Below the pieces are notes generated by a model. That model searched no databases, was not told the DNA's origin, and was given only the letters and a program-made list of their open reading frames with translations. 23,305 bases of DNA from JAAYHC01 sp964483175 (GTDB lineage: Bacteria > Bacillota > UBA5301), in assembly GCA_964483175.1 (NCBI GenBank), contig CAZAAT010000037.1, forward strand, positions 1-23,305, read 5' to 3'. This document shows positions 16,788 through 23,305 of the stretch, piece by piece (within the stretch, counting starts at the first letter, position 1; each line of letters starts with the position of its first letter). Both the position numbers and the translations under genes were made by a program.

Positions 16788-17636
16788 ATGCAAAATGTTC
16801 TATTTGCTTTTGCCCTTACTTTATTAGCCGGTTTAAGTACAGGCCTAGGTAGTTTAATCGCTTTTTTTTATAAAAAAAGTAATCCGAAGTTCTTAGCGGT
16901 CAGTCTGGGTTTTTCAGCCGGAGTTATGCTGTATGTGTCCATGATCGACATTTTCTTTGAGGCCCGTGCAACGCTCGTTAACGAGCTTGGGCTTGTAGGA
17001 GGCTCATGGACTACTGTTATTGCTTTCTTTTGTGGTATGTTTTTTATCGGCTTAATTGATAAACTGATTCCTTCCTCCGAGAATCCGCATGAGCTTCACT
17101 CTATCGAAGAAATTTTTGATGAAAGCTTGGATGCAAGCCACCATATCGAACAGGTAAGAAAGCGAGAAGAGGCTCAAAAAAATAGTCAACTTTTACGGAT
17201 GGGTCTGTTTACGGCATTTGCGATTGCCATCCATAATTTCCCCGAAGGCATTGCTACCTTTGTTGCTGCTCTGCAGAGCCCTCGGATTGCTATACCCATT
17301 GCGGTAGCCATTGCGCTGCATAATATACCCGAGGGTATAGCTGTTTCGGTTCCCATATACTTTGCTACCGGTAGCAGAAAGAAAGCCTTCTTATATTCCT
17401 TCTTATCTGGGTTTTCAGAACCTGTAGGTGCTTTGGTAGGTTACCTAGTCTTACGACCATTTATGAGTGAGACTTTAATGGGAGCTGTTTTTGCCTTTGT
17501 AGCAGGCATTATGGTTTTTGTCGCGCTTGATGAATTGCTTCCTTCTGCTAGAGAGCATGGCGAACATCATCTGGCTATTTACGCTCTCATAGCCGGTATG
17601 ATGGTAATGGCAGTTAGTCTGCTACTGTTTATTTAG
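16788..17636 (+). CDS. zupT: ZIP-family divalent-metal transporter
   Basis: 282 residues, close to the ZupT size (about 260-285). ZIP proteins bring Zn2+, Fe2+ or Mn2+ into the cytoplasm. The two signature helices are present: IAIHNFPEGIATFVAALQSP and AIALHNIPEGIAVSVPIYFA, with metal-site His, Asn/Pro and Glu in HNFPEG and HNIPEG. There are about eight membrane segments and a polar loop rich in acidic residues and a His (ELHSIEEIFDESLDASHH) between segments three and four. GGGGGAGG precedes the ATG. No Zur/MntR/Fur box was recognised upstream, and transport ions cannot be told from sequence. Confidence 0.9.
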   Translation: MQNVLFAFALTLLAGLSTGLGSLIAFFYKKSNPKFLAVSLGFSAGVMLYVSMIDIFFEARATLVNELGLVGGSWTTVIAFFCGMFFIGLIDKLIPSSENPHELHSIEEIFDESLDASHHIEQVRKREEAQKNSQLLRMGLFTAFAIAIHNFPEGIATFVAALQSPRIAIPIAVAIALHNIPEGIAVSVPIYFATGSRKKAFLYSFLSGFSEPVGALVGYLVLRPFMSETLMGAVFAFVAGIMVFVALDELLPSAREHGEHHLAIYALIAGMMVMAVSLLLFI

Positions 17637-17662
17637 GAATGCTTTGGTTTTTGGCCTTGGCA

Positions 17663-17694
17663 GGCGGGGCCCCTGAGCATTCAGGAGCCGCGCC
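17663..17694 (+). terminator. Strong GC hairpin between convergent genes
   Basis: Arms GGCGGGGCCCCTGA and TCAGGAGCCGCGCC pair at 12 of 14 positions around a GCAT loop. It sits between zupT and the converging DUF1259 gene. No T-run follows on either strand, so it is a stem-only transcription barrier or 3'-end stabiliser rather than a standard intrinsic terminator. Confidence 0.45.
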
Positions 17695-17716
17695 TCATGA
17701 ACACAGCGTTGTTAGC

Positions 17717-18109
17717 TTAGTCTTTCAACACGGAAAACGCATGAGCAACTTTTCGGGCAAAAGACAACGGTTCATCGATTGACTCGAAGTGAATATAGAA
17801 TAAACGCGGTTCATCGAATAACCAGTGATTGTGCAACGCGGTTACCAGTATATCCTGTCTGCGGAGAGCAGAAATAAATGGATTTATTTCCTCCTGTAAA
17901 ATAACTGTTTCTCCTAAGTTTAACGTCATCCCCTGTGCATCTGGAGACTCGAAGGAAAAAAGTGCCCCACGCGTTAAACTGGATCGGCTAGGTCTGCCTA
18001 ATATCTCTGCTCTGATATTTCGTAGACGCAGAACAGTACAGGGGTTCTTACTGAGAATTGACCCTCCAAGTATTTTGGCAAATTCTTGGCAGAGGTTAGT
18101 TTTTCCCAT
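17717..18109 (-). CDS. DUF1259 domain protein (LppY/LpqO-like)
   Basis: 130 residues from ATG 18109, with AAAGGGGATG just upstream. Features: LCQEFAKILGG at the N-terminus, a NPCTVLRLRNIRAEILGRP strand pair, LNLGETVILQEEINPFISAL, then VTALHNHWLFDEPRLFYIHF, the HNHW block that is the hallmark of DUF1259. The family is often found as two tandem domains in exported actinobacterial proteins; this is the single-domain, non-exported form. The cluster of conserved His residues hints at metal binding, but the function is unknown. It converges with zupT across a GC-rich hairpin. Confidence 0.8.
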   Translation of the reverse strand: MGKTNLCQEFAKILGGSILSKNPCTVLRLRNIRAEILGRPSRSSLTRGALFSFESPDAQGMTLNLGETVILQEEINPFISALRRQDILVTALHNHWLFDEPRLFYIHFESIDEPLSFARKVAHAFSVLKD

Positions 18110-18223
18110 TATTTCATCCCCTTTCAGTTCAAATTATATGTGGATTCAACTGCACCGGTGCCAATATTTGCCAAAATATGCATCTGGAAGGTACCTCCGA
18201 GCAGGAGGTGAGGGAGTGCTTAC

Positions 18224-18589
18224 ATGGAAAACGTACCAGCTGAACAAAAGATCCAATCAATAAAATCTTTCCAATCGACTATCCGTAAAACCGAAAAGGC
18301 TTTGGCTCAGATGACTCAAAAAGGAGCAGATACTACCTTAATAAAGAAAAGACTAAAAGCTTTTTACATCGGCTTAGCCGTGCTTGAGTACGCATGGAAT
18401 CAGAAACCTCATGATTACACCCAGGCAGAATTAGCAGAAGCTCGTAGTGTTCTGATTGCTTTATTTCCGTCAATTGAGAACGTGTATGCCAAGTCAAAGC
18501 CAGGTAGTCCGCAAAGAACGCTTTTGGAAAGAAGACTTAAAGCATTGGAATTAGCTGTTCAAGCCCTTGACATTCTATCCAATGAATGA
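18224..18589 (+). CDS. Small helical protein of unknown function with two related halves
   Basis: 121 residues; ATG preceded by GGAGGTGAGGGAG. No membrane segment or signal peptide. The sequence shows an internal repeat: TLIKKRLKAFYIGLAVLEYA (about 38-57) against TLLERRLKALELAVQALDIL (about 98-117), sharing TLxxRRLKAxxxxxxxLxxx. Each repeat is an amphipathic helix preceded by a Ser/Thr/Lys-rich stretch, so a two-helix or four-helix bundle is likely. I do not recognise a family. Its neighbours are the DUF1259 protein (divergent) and the O-acetyltransferase (convergent, three bases from the stop). Confidence 0.7.
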   Translation: MENVPAEQKIQSIKSFQSTIRKTEKALAQMTQKGADTTLIKKRLKAFYIGLAVLEYAWNQKPHDYTQAELAEARSVLIALFPSIENVYAKSKPGSPQRTLLERRLKALELAVQALDILSNE

Positions 18590-18591
18590 CA

Positions 18592-19155
18592 TCAGTCGTT
18601 CACGTACTTGATCACCCTTGCAGGGTTTCCGCCTACTACTGCATTATCCGGCACGTCTTTTGTCACCACTGCCCCGGAAGCTATAACTGCGTTTTCTCCT
18701 ATTGTGATGCCAGGATTGATGATGGCTTTGCCACCGATCCAACAGTTATGACCGATGGTTACCGGTATGCCAAACTCTTTTCCTGTCGCACGCTCGTGGG
18801 CAGGTAATGGGTGAGTGGCCGTGTAGATGTGTACGCCAGGACCGAGCAGGCAGTTATCACCGATTTGAACCGCGCAGACATCCAGAATGACACAGTCGAA
18901 ATTGGCATAAAAATTTCTCCCGACATGGATATTGTAGCCGTAGTCACAACGAATGGGCGGTTCAATGAACGGATTTGCTCCAAGCGAACCAAAGAGCTCC
19001 TTCAGCAGCTCTATACGCCTGTCGATTTCAGTTTCTTCGGTTGTGTTGTAGAGGCGAGTGAGCCTGCGGGCTTTTAGCCGCTCTTGAACCAGGAAGGGAT
19101 CCAAAGGATCATATGCTTTGCCCTGCAGCATTTTCATTTTTTCTTCGGTAGACAT
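18592..19155 (-). CDS. Sugar O-acetyltransferase (maltose/galactoside type)
   Basis: 187 residues from ATG 19155 (GGTGA upstream); an upstream ATG at 19185 adds ten residues without a ribosome-binding site. The length equals Maa/LacA enzymes, which move acetyl from acetyl-CoA to maltose, glucose or galactosides in the cytoplasm. N-terminal cap STEEKMKMLQGKAYDPLDPF is the Maa domain, followed by the left-handed beta-helix with hexapeptide repeats from IRCDYGYNIHVG on. The catalytic His is in YTATHPL, and IGHNCWIGGKAIINPGITIG and VPDNAVVGGNPARVIK close the helix. All expected positions are present. LacA, Maa or NodL cannot be distinguished without trees, so no symbol is given. Confidence 0.92.
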   Translation of the reverse strand: MSTEEKMKMLQGKAYDPLDPFLVQERLKARRLTRLYNTTEETEIDRRIELLKELFGSLGANPFIEPPIRCDYGYNIHVGRNFYANFDCVILDVCAVQIGDNCLLGPGVHIYTATHPLPAHERATGKEFGIPVTIGHNCWIGGKAIINPGITIGENAVIASGAVVTKDVPDNAVVGGNPARVIKYVND

Positions 19156-19246
19156 ATCAATTTCACCGCTTGTTAGTATGCCCAATCTGTATCATGAAAA
19201 TATACCTCGGAACAATAAAAATATAATGCAATTTAATAATTATATA

Positions 19247-19275
19247 TTGTAAAACGATAAAATATAGATTATATT
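19247..19275 (+). promoter_or_regulatory. Sigma-A-type promoter of the DUF2975 operon
   Basis: TTGTAA (19247-19252) and TATATT (19270-19275) at 17-base spacing, in an AT-rich intergenic stretch between divergent genes. Predicted start near 19282 would give a leader of under 30 bases. ATATT...AATAT half-sites overlap the -35/spacer region (19244-19265) and could be an operator for the XRE protein encoded downstream; this is a guess. Confidence 0.45.
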
Positions 19276-19308
19276 AAAATCAAGCATCAAGTTAGTGAGG
19301 TGTTCTTA

Positions 19309-19788
19309 ATGAAACGGGAAACGCTCTTTTTAAAGACAGTTGTTTTTCTGATGGGCCTCGTGGTCCTGGCGCTGTGCATCTTCTTGGTGCCCCGGATAGC
19401 GTATTGGGTGGCAGTCGAGCTCCTGGAGTTGCCTTACGTGGAATACCTTGTTTACGCCGGTTTCTATGCCACTGCCGTGCCGTTTTTCTTTGCACTCTAT
19501 CAGACATTAAAACTCCTCAGTTACATTGACCAGGATCAGGCATTCTCTGAATCATCTGTAGTAGCTTTACAAAAGATCAAAAACTGTGCCGTTGCCATCA
19601 GTATCTTGTATGTGGCGGGCTTACCCATGTTCTATCTGGTGGCGGAGGCAGACGACGCTCCTGGTCTGATATTCATCGGACTGGTCATCATTTTTGCTTC
19701 AATGGTGATTGCCGTCTTCGCGGCTGTGCTGCAGAAGCTGCTGAAAAATGCGATCGATATCAAATCAGAAAATGATTTAACGGTTTGA
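19309..19788 (+). CDS. DUF2975 membrane protein
   Basis: 159 residues; ATG 19309 follows AGTGAGG by eight bases. Four hydrophobic segments: ~8-28, 44-64, 92-110 and 117-140, the usual DUF2975 plan. The loop between segments two and three has DQDQAFSESSVVALQKIKNC, a stretch conserved in the family as I remember it (xxGxxFxxxxxxxLxxI). Function unknown; members almost always sit next to a small Cro/CI-type regulator, as here, and are thought to act as its membrane partner or target. The stop (19786-19788) is eleven bases before the regulator start. Confidence 0.85.
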   Translation: MKRETLFLKTVVFLMGLVVLALCIFLVPRIAYWVAVELLELPYVEYLVYAGFYATAVPFFFALYQTLKLLSYIDQDQAFSESSVVALQKIKNCAVAISILYVAGLPMFYLVAEADDAPGLIFIGLVIIFASMVIAVFAAVLQKLLKNAIDIKSENDLTV

Positions 19789-19798
19789 GGTGAAGATG

Positions 19799-20014
19799 AT
19801 GGCTATTATTATCAATCTAGATGTGATGTTGGCCAAAAGAAAAATGAGCCTCACCGAACTATCGGAGAGGGTTGGGATTACCATGGCTAACCTTTCAATA
19901 TTGAAAAACGGAAAGGCCAAAGCGATTCGCTTATCGACTCTAGAGGCGATTTGTAAGGCTTTAGAATGTCAGCCGGGCGATATTTTAGAATACAAAAATA
20001 ACGAAGAGAGCTAA
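19799..20014 (+). CDS. Small XRE-family (YozG-like) DNA-binding regulator
   Basis: 71 residues from ATG 19799, with TTGAGGTG eight bases upstream; GTG 19790 and ATG 19796 are alternative starts. The whole protein is one HTH domain: NLDVMLAKRKMSLTELSERV as helices 1-2, GITMANLSILKNGKAKAIRL containing the recognition helix, and LEAICKALECQPGDILEY. This is the compact form usually paired with DUF2975. No ligand or dimerisation domain, so control is probably through the partner membrane protein or protein level. Likely autoregulates the operon from the promoter at 19247. Confidence 0.88.
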   Translation: MAIIINLDVMLAKRKMSLTELSERVGITMANLSILKNGKAKAIRLSTLEAICKALECQPGDILEYKNNEES

Positions 20015-20042
20015 AGATCTCAGGGGGGAGGGAGGCGTAACC

Positions 20043-21287
20043 ATGGACAATAGCAATTCGATTATTGAAAACATTGGTAACCCGCATGAACTGGAGAGAA
20101 TGTTTAGAAGCAACCCCGAAGCCTTTAAAAAGTCCTTCGCAGCTGCCTGGGCACAACACCCTGATTCGCAGGTGCTTGCCGTTTGGTATGAACGTTTGCA
20201 TTTCCAGGAGAGGCCAGACACACAAAGAGCAGCCTGGTTTCAGCAAGACTTATTATTTATGGGCATTTTAGCGCTACTGGCAGGGATAAGTACTAGAGTA
20301 ATTATGTATTTTGTTGAGTAGCAAGCAATCGCTCCGATTAATCTCGTCTTTGGCATACTTCCCTTTATAGCCGCTTATTTTGTCCACAACAATAACCCCG
20401 CCAAAAAAGTGCTTTACACTTTAGCAGCCTTATTCCTAATCTCTGGGTTTTATCTGAATATGCTGCCGTTAGAACAGACCGACAGTATTATCATGGCCTA
20501 TCTACATTTTCCCATTTTCGTATGGGTATTAGTGGGCCTCGCCTTTACTGGAGACGAATATCACCTAGGTAGCGCGAGGTTGGCCTATCTCAAATTCAAT
20601 GGGGAGTTTTGCATCGTCTACGCTGCCATGGCCATTAGCGGAATGCTATTAGCAGCATTAACCACGCAGTTATTCCGATTTGTTGGCCTGGATATCTCGG
20701 AATTCTATTTTGAAAATGTCGTTTTATTTGGTGCAGCTGCGCTGGCTGTTGTGACAGCCTATCTGGTGTCAAAGAATCTCAGGCTTGCGAAGAATATAGC
20801 GCCGTATATAGCCAAGATCTTTAGCCCGCTGGTGCTAGCTACATTGGTGGTCTATCTTGTAACGGTCTTTTGGGTCGGGAAGAATCCATTTTTGGATCGC
20901 GATTTTCTCATCGCTTTCAACGGTATACTCCTTAGTGTATTGGCCGTCACTATATTCTCCATCACCGAAAGCCACACGGGTGGGAAGAAGTGCATTACTG
21001 ACTATGTCAATTTTGCTCTTATTGCGCTTGCACTGATCATTGATGGTGTAGCCTTATCGGCTATGGTGTTCAGGCTTTCTTCTTACGGGATCACCCCGAA
21101 CAGAATTGCGGTGCTAGGGGTGAACATAGTCATCTGTATCAACCTGATCTGGATTATGCTCTCCTATCGACGTTTCTTACAAAATAAAGTGGGACCACGG
21201 GCTGTCCAAGAGACCGTGACTAAGTATCTACCGGTCTACGGACTTTGGGCTGCTTTCGTTACATTTACCTTTCCATTAATCTTTTAA
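20043..21287 (+). pseudogene. DUF4153-type membrane protein interrupted by one in-frame TAG
   Basis: A single frame of 414 codons plus stop is broken at codon 93 (TAG, 20319-20321). The part before it (MDNSNSIIENIGNPHELERM, then one membrane helix) and the part after it (QAIAPINLVFGILPFIAAYF onward, about nine to ten membrane helices) are in the same frame with no gap. A soluble N-terminal ~70 residues, membrane domain, and a late ITPNRIAVLGVNIVICINLI helix fit DUF4153-like proteins. The start has a strong GGGGGGAGGGAGG upstream. The second piece has no ribosome-binding site before its first ATG (20409 is preceded by GTG codon CDS sequence), so it is unlikely to be translated separately. A CAG-to-TAG change at a Gln is the simplest cause. 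Function unknown; follows the DUF2975-XRE pair in the same operon. Confidence 0.8.
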
Positions 21288-21360
21288 TCTTGCGTGAAAA
21301 AGGTTGTGGGCTAAGCCAGCCAGAAATGATATGGGTAAGGGGTGTATTTTTTCCCCAAAA

Positions 21361-21390
21361 TTGACAGTGGTCGCAACTAGGGCGTAAAAT
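21361..21390 (+). promoter_or_regulatory. Strong sigma-A promoter of mgtE
   Basis: Perfect TTGACA (21361-21366) and TAAAAT (21385-21390, five of six) at 18-base spacing. The predicted start near 21397 gives a leader of about 180 bases before the mgtE ATG, which fits the structured RNA and terminator that follow. Confidence 0.75.
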
Positions 21391-21396
21391 ATTGCT

Positions 21397-21530
21397 GGAA
21401 AGTGATTATTTCCCAAAGAGAGGTGAAAGGTCATGGATGCTGATCCCAGTAGTAAGTTGCCAATAAGAACAGGAAGACTAACATGGGGCAGCCATTGACC
21501 TTCGAGAATCTCTGACGGTTTAAGATGGTT
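21397..21530 (+). ncRNA. Structured mgtE leader, M-box-like but unclassified metal-riboswitch candidate
   Basis: Nested helices are visible: AGAGA (21417-21421) with TCTCT (21509-21513); AAGGTCA (21427-21433) with TGACCTT (21496-21502), continued by TGG/CCA with one bulge; then CTG-CCC (21440-21447, two-base bulge) with GGG-CAG (21486-21491). A small GGAAA/TTTCC hairpin precedes (21396-21412). The order GAGGTGA, GCTG, GCCAATAAGAACAGG, ATGGGGCAGC is similar to blocks of the Mg2+-sensing M-box (GGUGAGGCUCC, GCUGC, GCCAAUGGGUCAACAGG, AAUGCAGC). The GAGGCUCC box is missing and the RNA is shorter, so it is a diverged M-box or a different class. GGGG at 21485-21488 could also pair with the CCCCC of the terminator, giving a switch. 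Confidence 0.55.
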
Positions 21531-21531
21531 T

Positions 21532-21555
21532 ACCCCCGCATGGGGGTTTTTATTT
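21532..21555 (+). terminator. Rho-independent terminator in the mgtE leader
   Basis: ACCCCC (21532-21537), GCAT loop, GGGGGT (21542-21547), then TTTTATTT. It lies inside the mgtE leader, only 21 bases before the ATG, between the promoter at 21361 and the gene. A terminator in this place makes sense only as a conditional attenuator. Confidence 0.88.
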
Positions 21556-21575
21556 GGCCCCGGGAAGGAGTAAAT

Positions 21576-22904
21576 ATGGTTCAAAAAAGGCTGGAAGAGC
21601 TCTTATTACAAGAAAATTATGCAGAGGCGATAGCGGTATCTACTGCCTTGCACCCGGCTGACGTAGCAGAGACATTGGCGTTGGTGGCCTTGGATTCTCA
21701 GGTTAAATTTATTGCTACTTTGGCCGTGGAGCGCGCAGCCTTTGTTTTACAGCAGATGGAATTAAACAACCAAGCCTCCATTATTGAAAAACTCGGCATT
21801 GATAAGGCTACCGAGATTCTCACTTTGATGAGTACGGATGATGCAGCCGACCTGTTGGGAGAGCTTCCCGGGAAGGCTTCCAGCGAGTTGCTTGCCGAAA
21901 TGGGGGATGATGGCACAGAGATCAAGCGACTCCTGAACTACGATGAAGATACCTCGGGGGGACTGATGGCGACCGAGTTTGTTGCCATCAAGGAGGGCCA
22001 GACGGCTGGACAAGTCTTGGCTTTGCTGCGACAGTTAGCCCCTTCCGAAAAAAATGCCTACTATATCTATGTCGTAGATGAAGATCGAACCTTAGCTGGC
22101 GTAGTGTCTCTGCGCGAATTAGTTATTAGCCCATTAGATACAAAAATCGAATCCATTACTAAACGAGAGGTAATTTCCGTCCCGGAAAACCTTGACCAGG
22201 AAGAAGTAGCTCGTATTTTTGAGAAATATGATTTCTTGGCCTTACCGGTAGTCAACCAGGAGAACAAGATTGTCGGGGTAATTACCGTTGACGATGTCTT
22301 AGATGTAGCAGAGGAAGAAGCTACGGAAGATATTCTCAAAAGTGCCTCTATTAATCCGCTGGATAGTGGCTATGACAGTACTAGCGTCTGGACCTTATTC
22401 AGCAAGCGCATTGTTTGGTTGATAGTCCTAATCTTTGTTAATCTGGTTTCTTCTGGAATTATCGCCGCTTATGAGAACGTGCTCTCATCCGCCCTAGCCC
22501 TGGCCTTTTTTATTCCCTTGCTAATTGGTACCGGTGGCAATACCGGGTCGCAGTCAGCCACGTTAGTCATCCGCGCACTAGTCACTGGGGATGTTAGGAT
22601 GGCGGATTGGGGCAAGGTATTTTTAAAGGAATTATTGGTCGGAGCTTGCCTTGGTACTGTTTTGGGAGCGGCAGGGGTCTTATTAGGTCTTTTCCGCGGC
22701 GGGGTCGAAATTGGCTTGGTAGTTGGCTTAACGATGATGGCTATTGTGGTGGTATCCAACCTGATCGGAATGATCTTGCCCTTCGGGCTGACTCTTTTAC
22801 GTCTGGATCCTGCGGTGGCTAGTAGTCCTTTAATTACTTCAATTTCGGATGCTACAGGGTTGATGATTTATTTCGCTATCGCCTCACAGATCTTGAAACT
22901 CTGA
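21576..22904 (+). CDS. mgtE: MgtE magnesium channel/transporter
   Basis: 442 residues, the normal MgtE length, from ATG 21576 with AAGGAG five bases upstream; an earlier in-frame start at 21525 lies inside the terminator region and is rejected. MgtE is a homodimeric inner-membrane Mg2+ channel gated by cytoplasmic Mg2+. Order: MgtE N domain of helical superhelix type (~1-130: LHPADVAETL, MSTDDAADLLGELP, LLNYDEDTSGGLMATEFV), two CBS repeats (~130-255: VSLRELVISPLDTKIESI and VGVITVDDVLDVAEEEATED), a plug helix, then five membrane helices (~285-442) with IGTGGNTGSQSATLVIRAL, the conserved pore loop. All domains are intact. The gene is governed by the promoter, structured leader and terminator just upstream. 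Confidence 0.97.
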   Translation: MVQKRLEELLLQENYAEAIAVSTALHPADVAETLALVALDSQVKFIATLAVERAAFVLQQMELNNQASIIEKLGIDKATEILTLMSTDDAADLLGELPGKASSELLAEMGDDGTEIKRLLNYDEDTSGGLMATEFVAIKEGQTAGQVLALLRQLAPSEKNAYYIYVVDEDRTLAGVVSLRELVISPLDTKIESITKREVISVPENLDQEEVARIFEKYDFLALPVVNQENKIVGVITVDDVLDVAEEEATEDILKSASINPLDSGYDSTSVWTLFSKRIVWLIVLIFVNLVSSGIIAAYENVLSSALALAFFIPLLIGTGGNTGSQSATLVIRALVTGDVRMADWGKVFLKELLVGACLGTVLGAAGVLLGLFRGGVEIGLVVGLTMMAIVVVSNLIGMILPFGLTLLRLDPAVASSPLITSISDATGLMIYFAIASQILKL

Positions 22905-22946
22905 CTTTACACCCACGGTTTGGCCGGAAGATAAGCGGGCTCTATA

Positions 22947-23252
22947 TCACTTTTGAAAGCGATTTCCGGTGTTGGCGTAAATAAGAAAGGCGAAAACTGC
23001 GATAGTGAACAATACCCAACTAAATCCGATAATCCAAAGCTTGCCCAAGAATTCTCCGGCAGCTGCTAAGGTGGTAATGGCTGCTAACAGAAAGAGAAAG
23101 TTTCCCGTACCATTACATAGTGCTATGATATCGTATTTGGCCTTGTCTTTAGGGGAAGCAGTATTATAGCCGGCAATTAGCCAGCTCCACCTTTTATATT
23201 TGATTAAGTAGCCTAATACCACAATCATCAATGCGGTGATTAGATGAATCAT
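22947..23252 (-). CDS. DUF3784 membrane protein
   Basis: 101 residues from ATG 23252, with GAGGTGA six bases upstream; an upstream in-frame ATG at 23297 lacks one. Three hydrophobic segments (~3-20, 48-68 and 72-93). The loop KYKRWSWLIAGYNTASPKDK followed by AKYD is the family hallmark: W-x-W-LIAGYN-T-x-S-x-x-E/D-K-x-K-Y-D, as found in DUF3784 (SdpI-related immunity-like) proteins. Function is unknown. It converges with mgtE across 42 bases that contain no obvious terminator. Confidence 0.85.
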   Translation of the reverse strand: MIHLITALMIVVLGYLIKYKRWSWLIAGYNTASPKDKAKYDIIALCNGTGNFLFLLAAITTLAAAGEFLGKLWIIGFSWVLFTIAVFAFLIYANTGNRFQK

Positions 23253-23305
23253 CGGTGTCACCTCGGAATCTATTTTACCACATTTCTTTTTCCTCAAGGT
23301 TAACG

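Noticed and set aside
20319..20321. TAG read as pyrrolysine or another recoded amino acid
   Set aside because: TAG ends other genes in this window normally, and the protein is not a methylamine methyltransferase; nonsense mutation is simpler.
21397..21530. Calling the mgtE leader a canonical M-box
   Set aside because: The GAGGCUCC block is missing and the RNA is too short; only partial motif similarity, so left as unclassified/M-box-like.

Overview
The window looks like chromosomal DNA from a Firmicute, most likely a spore-former-type Clostridia (Peptococcaceae-like is my best guess, not proven). The reasons are strong Gram-positive ribosome-binding sites (GGAGG, AAGGAG, GGGGAG), ATG/GTG starts, moderate G+C in most genes, and family content typical of that group: DUF2975 next to a small XRE regulator, DUF4153, DUF3784, a single-domain DUF1259 protein and an mgtE with an attenuator leader. 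It is an accessory/housekeeping mosaic in which many genes are solitary, and several are broken.

Layout: (1) 1-1594, minus strand, the N-terminal ~480 residues of a sulfatase, cut by the window edge and by a false 100-N assembly gap whose two flanks carry the same 55 bases. (2) 1595-5220, a gene-poor stretch with a degraded Phd/YefM-like antitoxin, then an AT-rich two-gene cassette: a DUF5677-type protein followed after 2 bases by an unrecognised 355-residue protein. (3) 5221-9531, four genes around small-molecule or envelope functions: an alpha/beta hydrolase, an AraC/GyrI-type regulator, a membrane-anchored serine beta-lactamase-like hydrolase and a secreted alpha/beta hydrolase. (4) 9595-14850, an orphan terminator, then carA and a carB whose reading frame runs without a stop into a complete diaminopimelate epimerase (CarB-DapF fusion). 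(5) 14851-16081, a gene graveyard on both sides of an intact MoaE: a frameshifted radical-SAM relic and the C-terminal half of an O6-methylguanine-DNA methyltransferase. (6) 16123-19155, an unknown membrane protein, a ZupT-type ZIP transporter, a DUF1259 protein, a small helical protein built of two related halves, and a maltose/galactoside-type O-acetyltransferase. (7) 19247-21287, a DUF2975 / XRE / DUF4153 operon, the last gene interrupted by one in-frame TAG. (8) 21361-22904, a strong promoter, a structured 5' leader ending in a rho-independent terminator, and mgtE; then a DUF3784 membrane protein on the minus strand.

Functional links: carA and carB overlap and make carbamoyl phosphate; the attached DapF makes meso-diaminopimelate for lysine and cell wall, so one mRNA and possibly one polypeptide serves both. 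The two metal transporters (ZupT-like, MgtE) are separate units; only mgtE shows visible metal-type leader control. The most interesting items are the CarB-DapF fusion, the mgtE leader (M-box-like order of short motifs but not a clean M-box), the single amber codon in the DUF4153 gene, and the AT-rich DUF5677 cassette. I saw no tRNA, rRNA, CRISPR array or insertion sequence.
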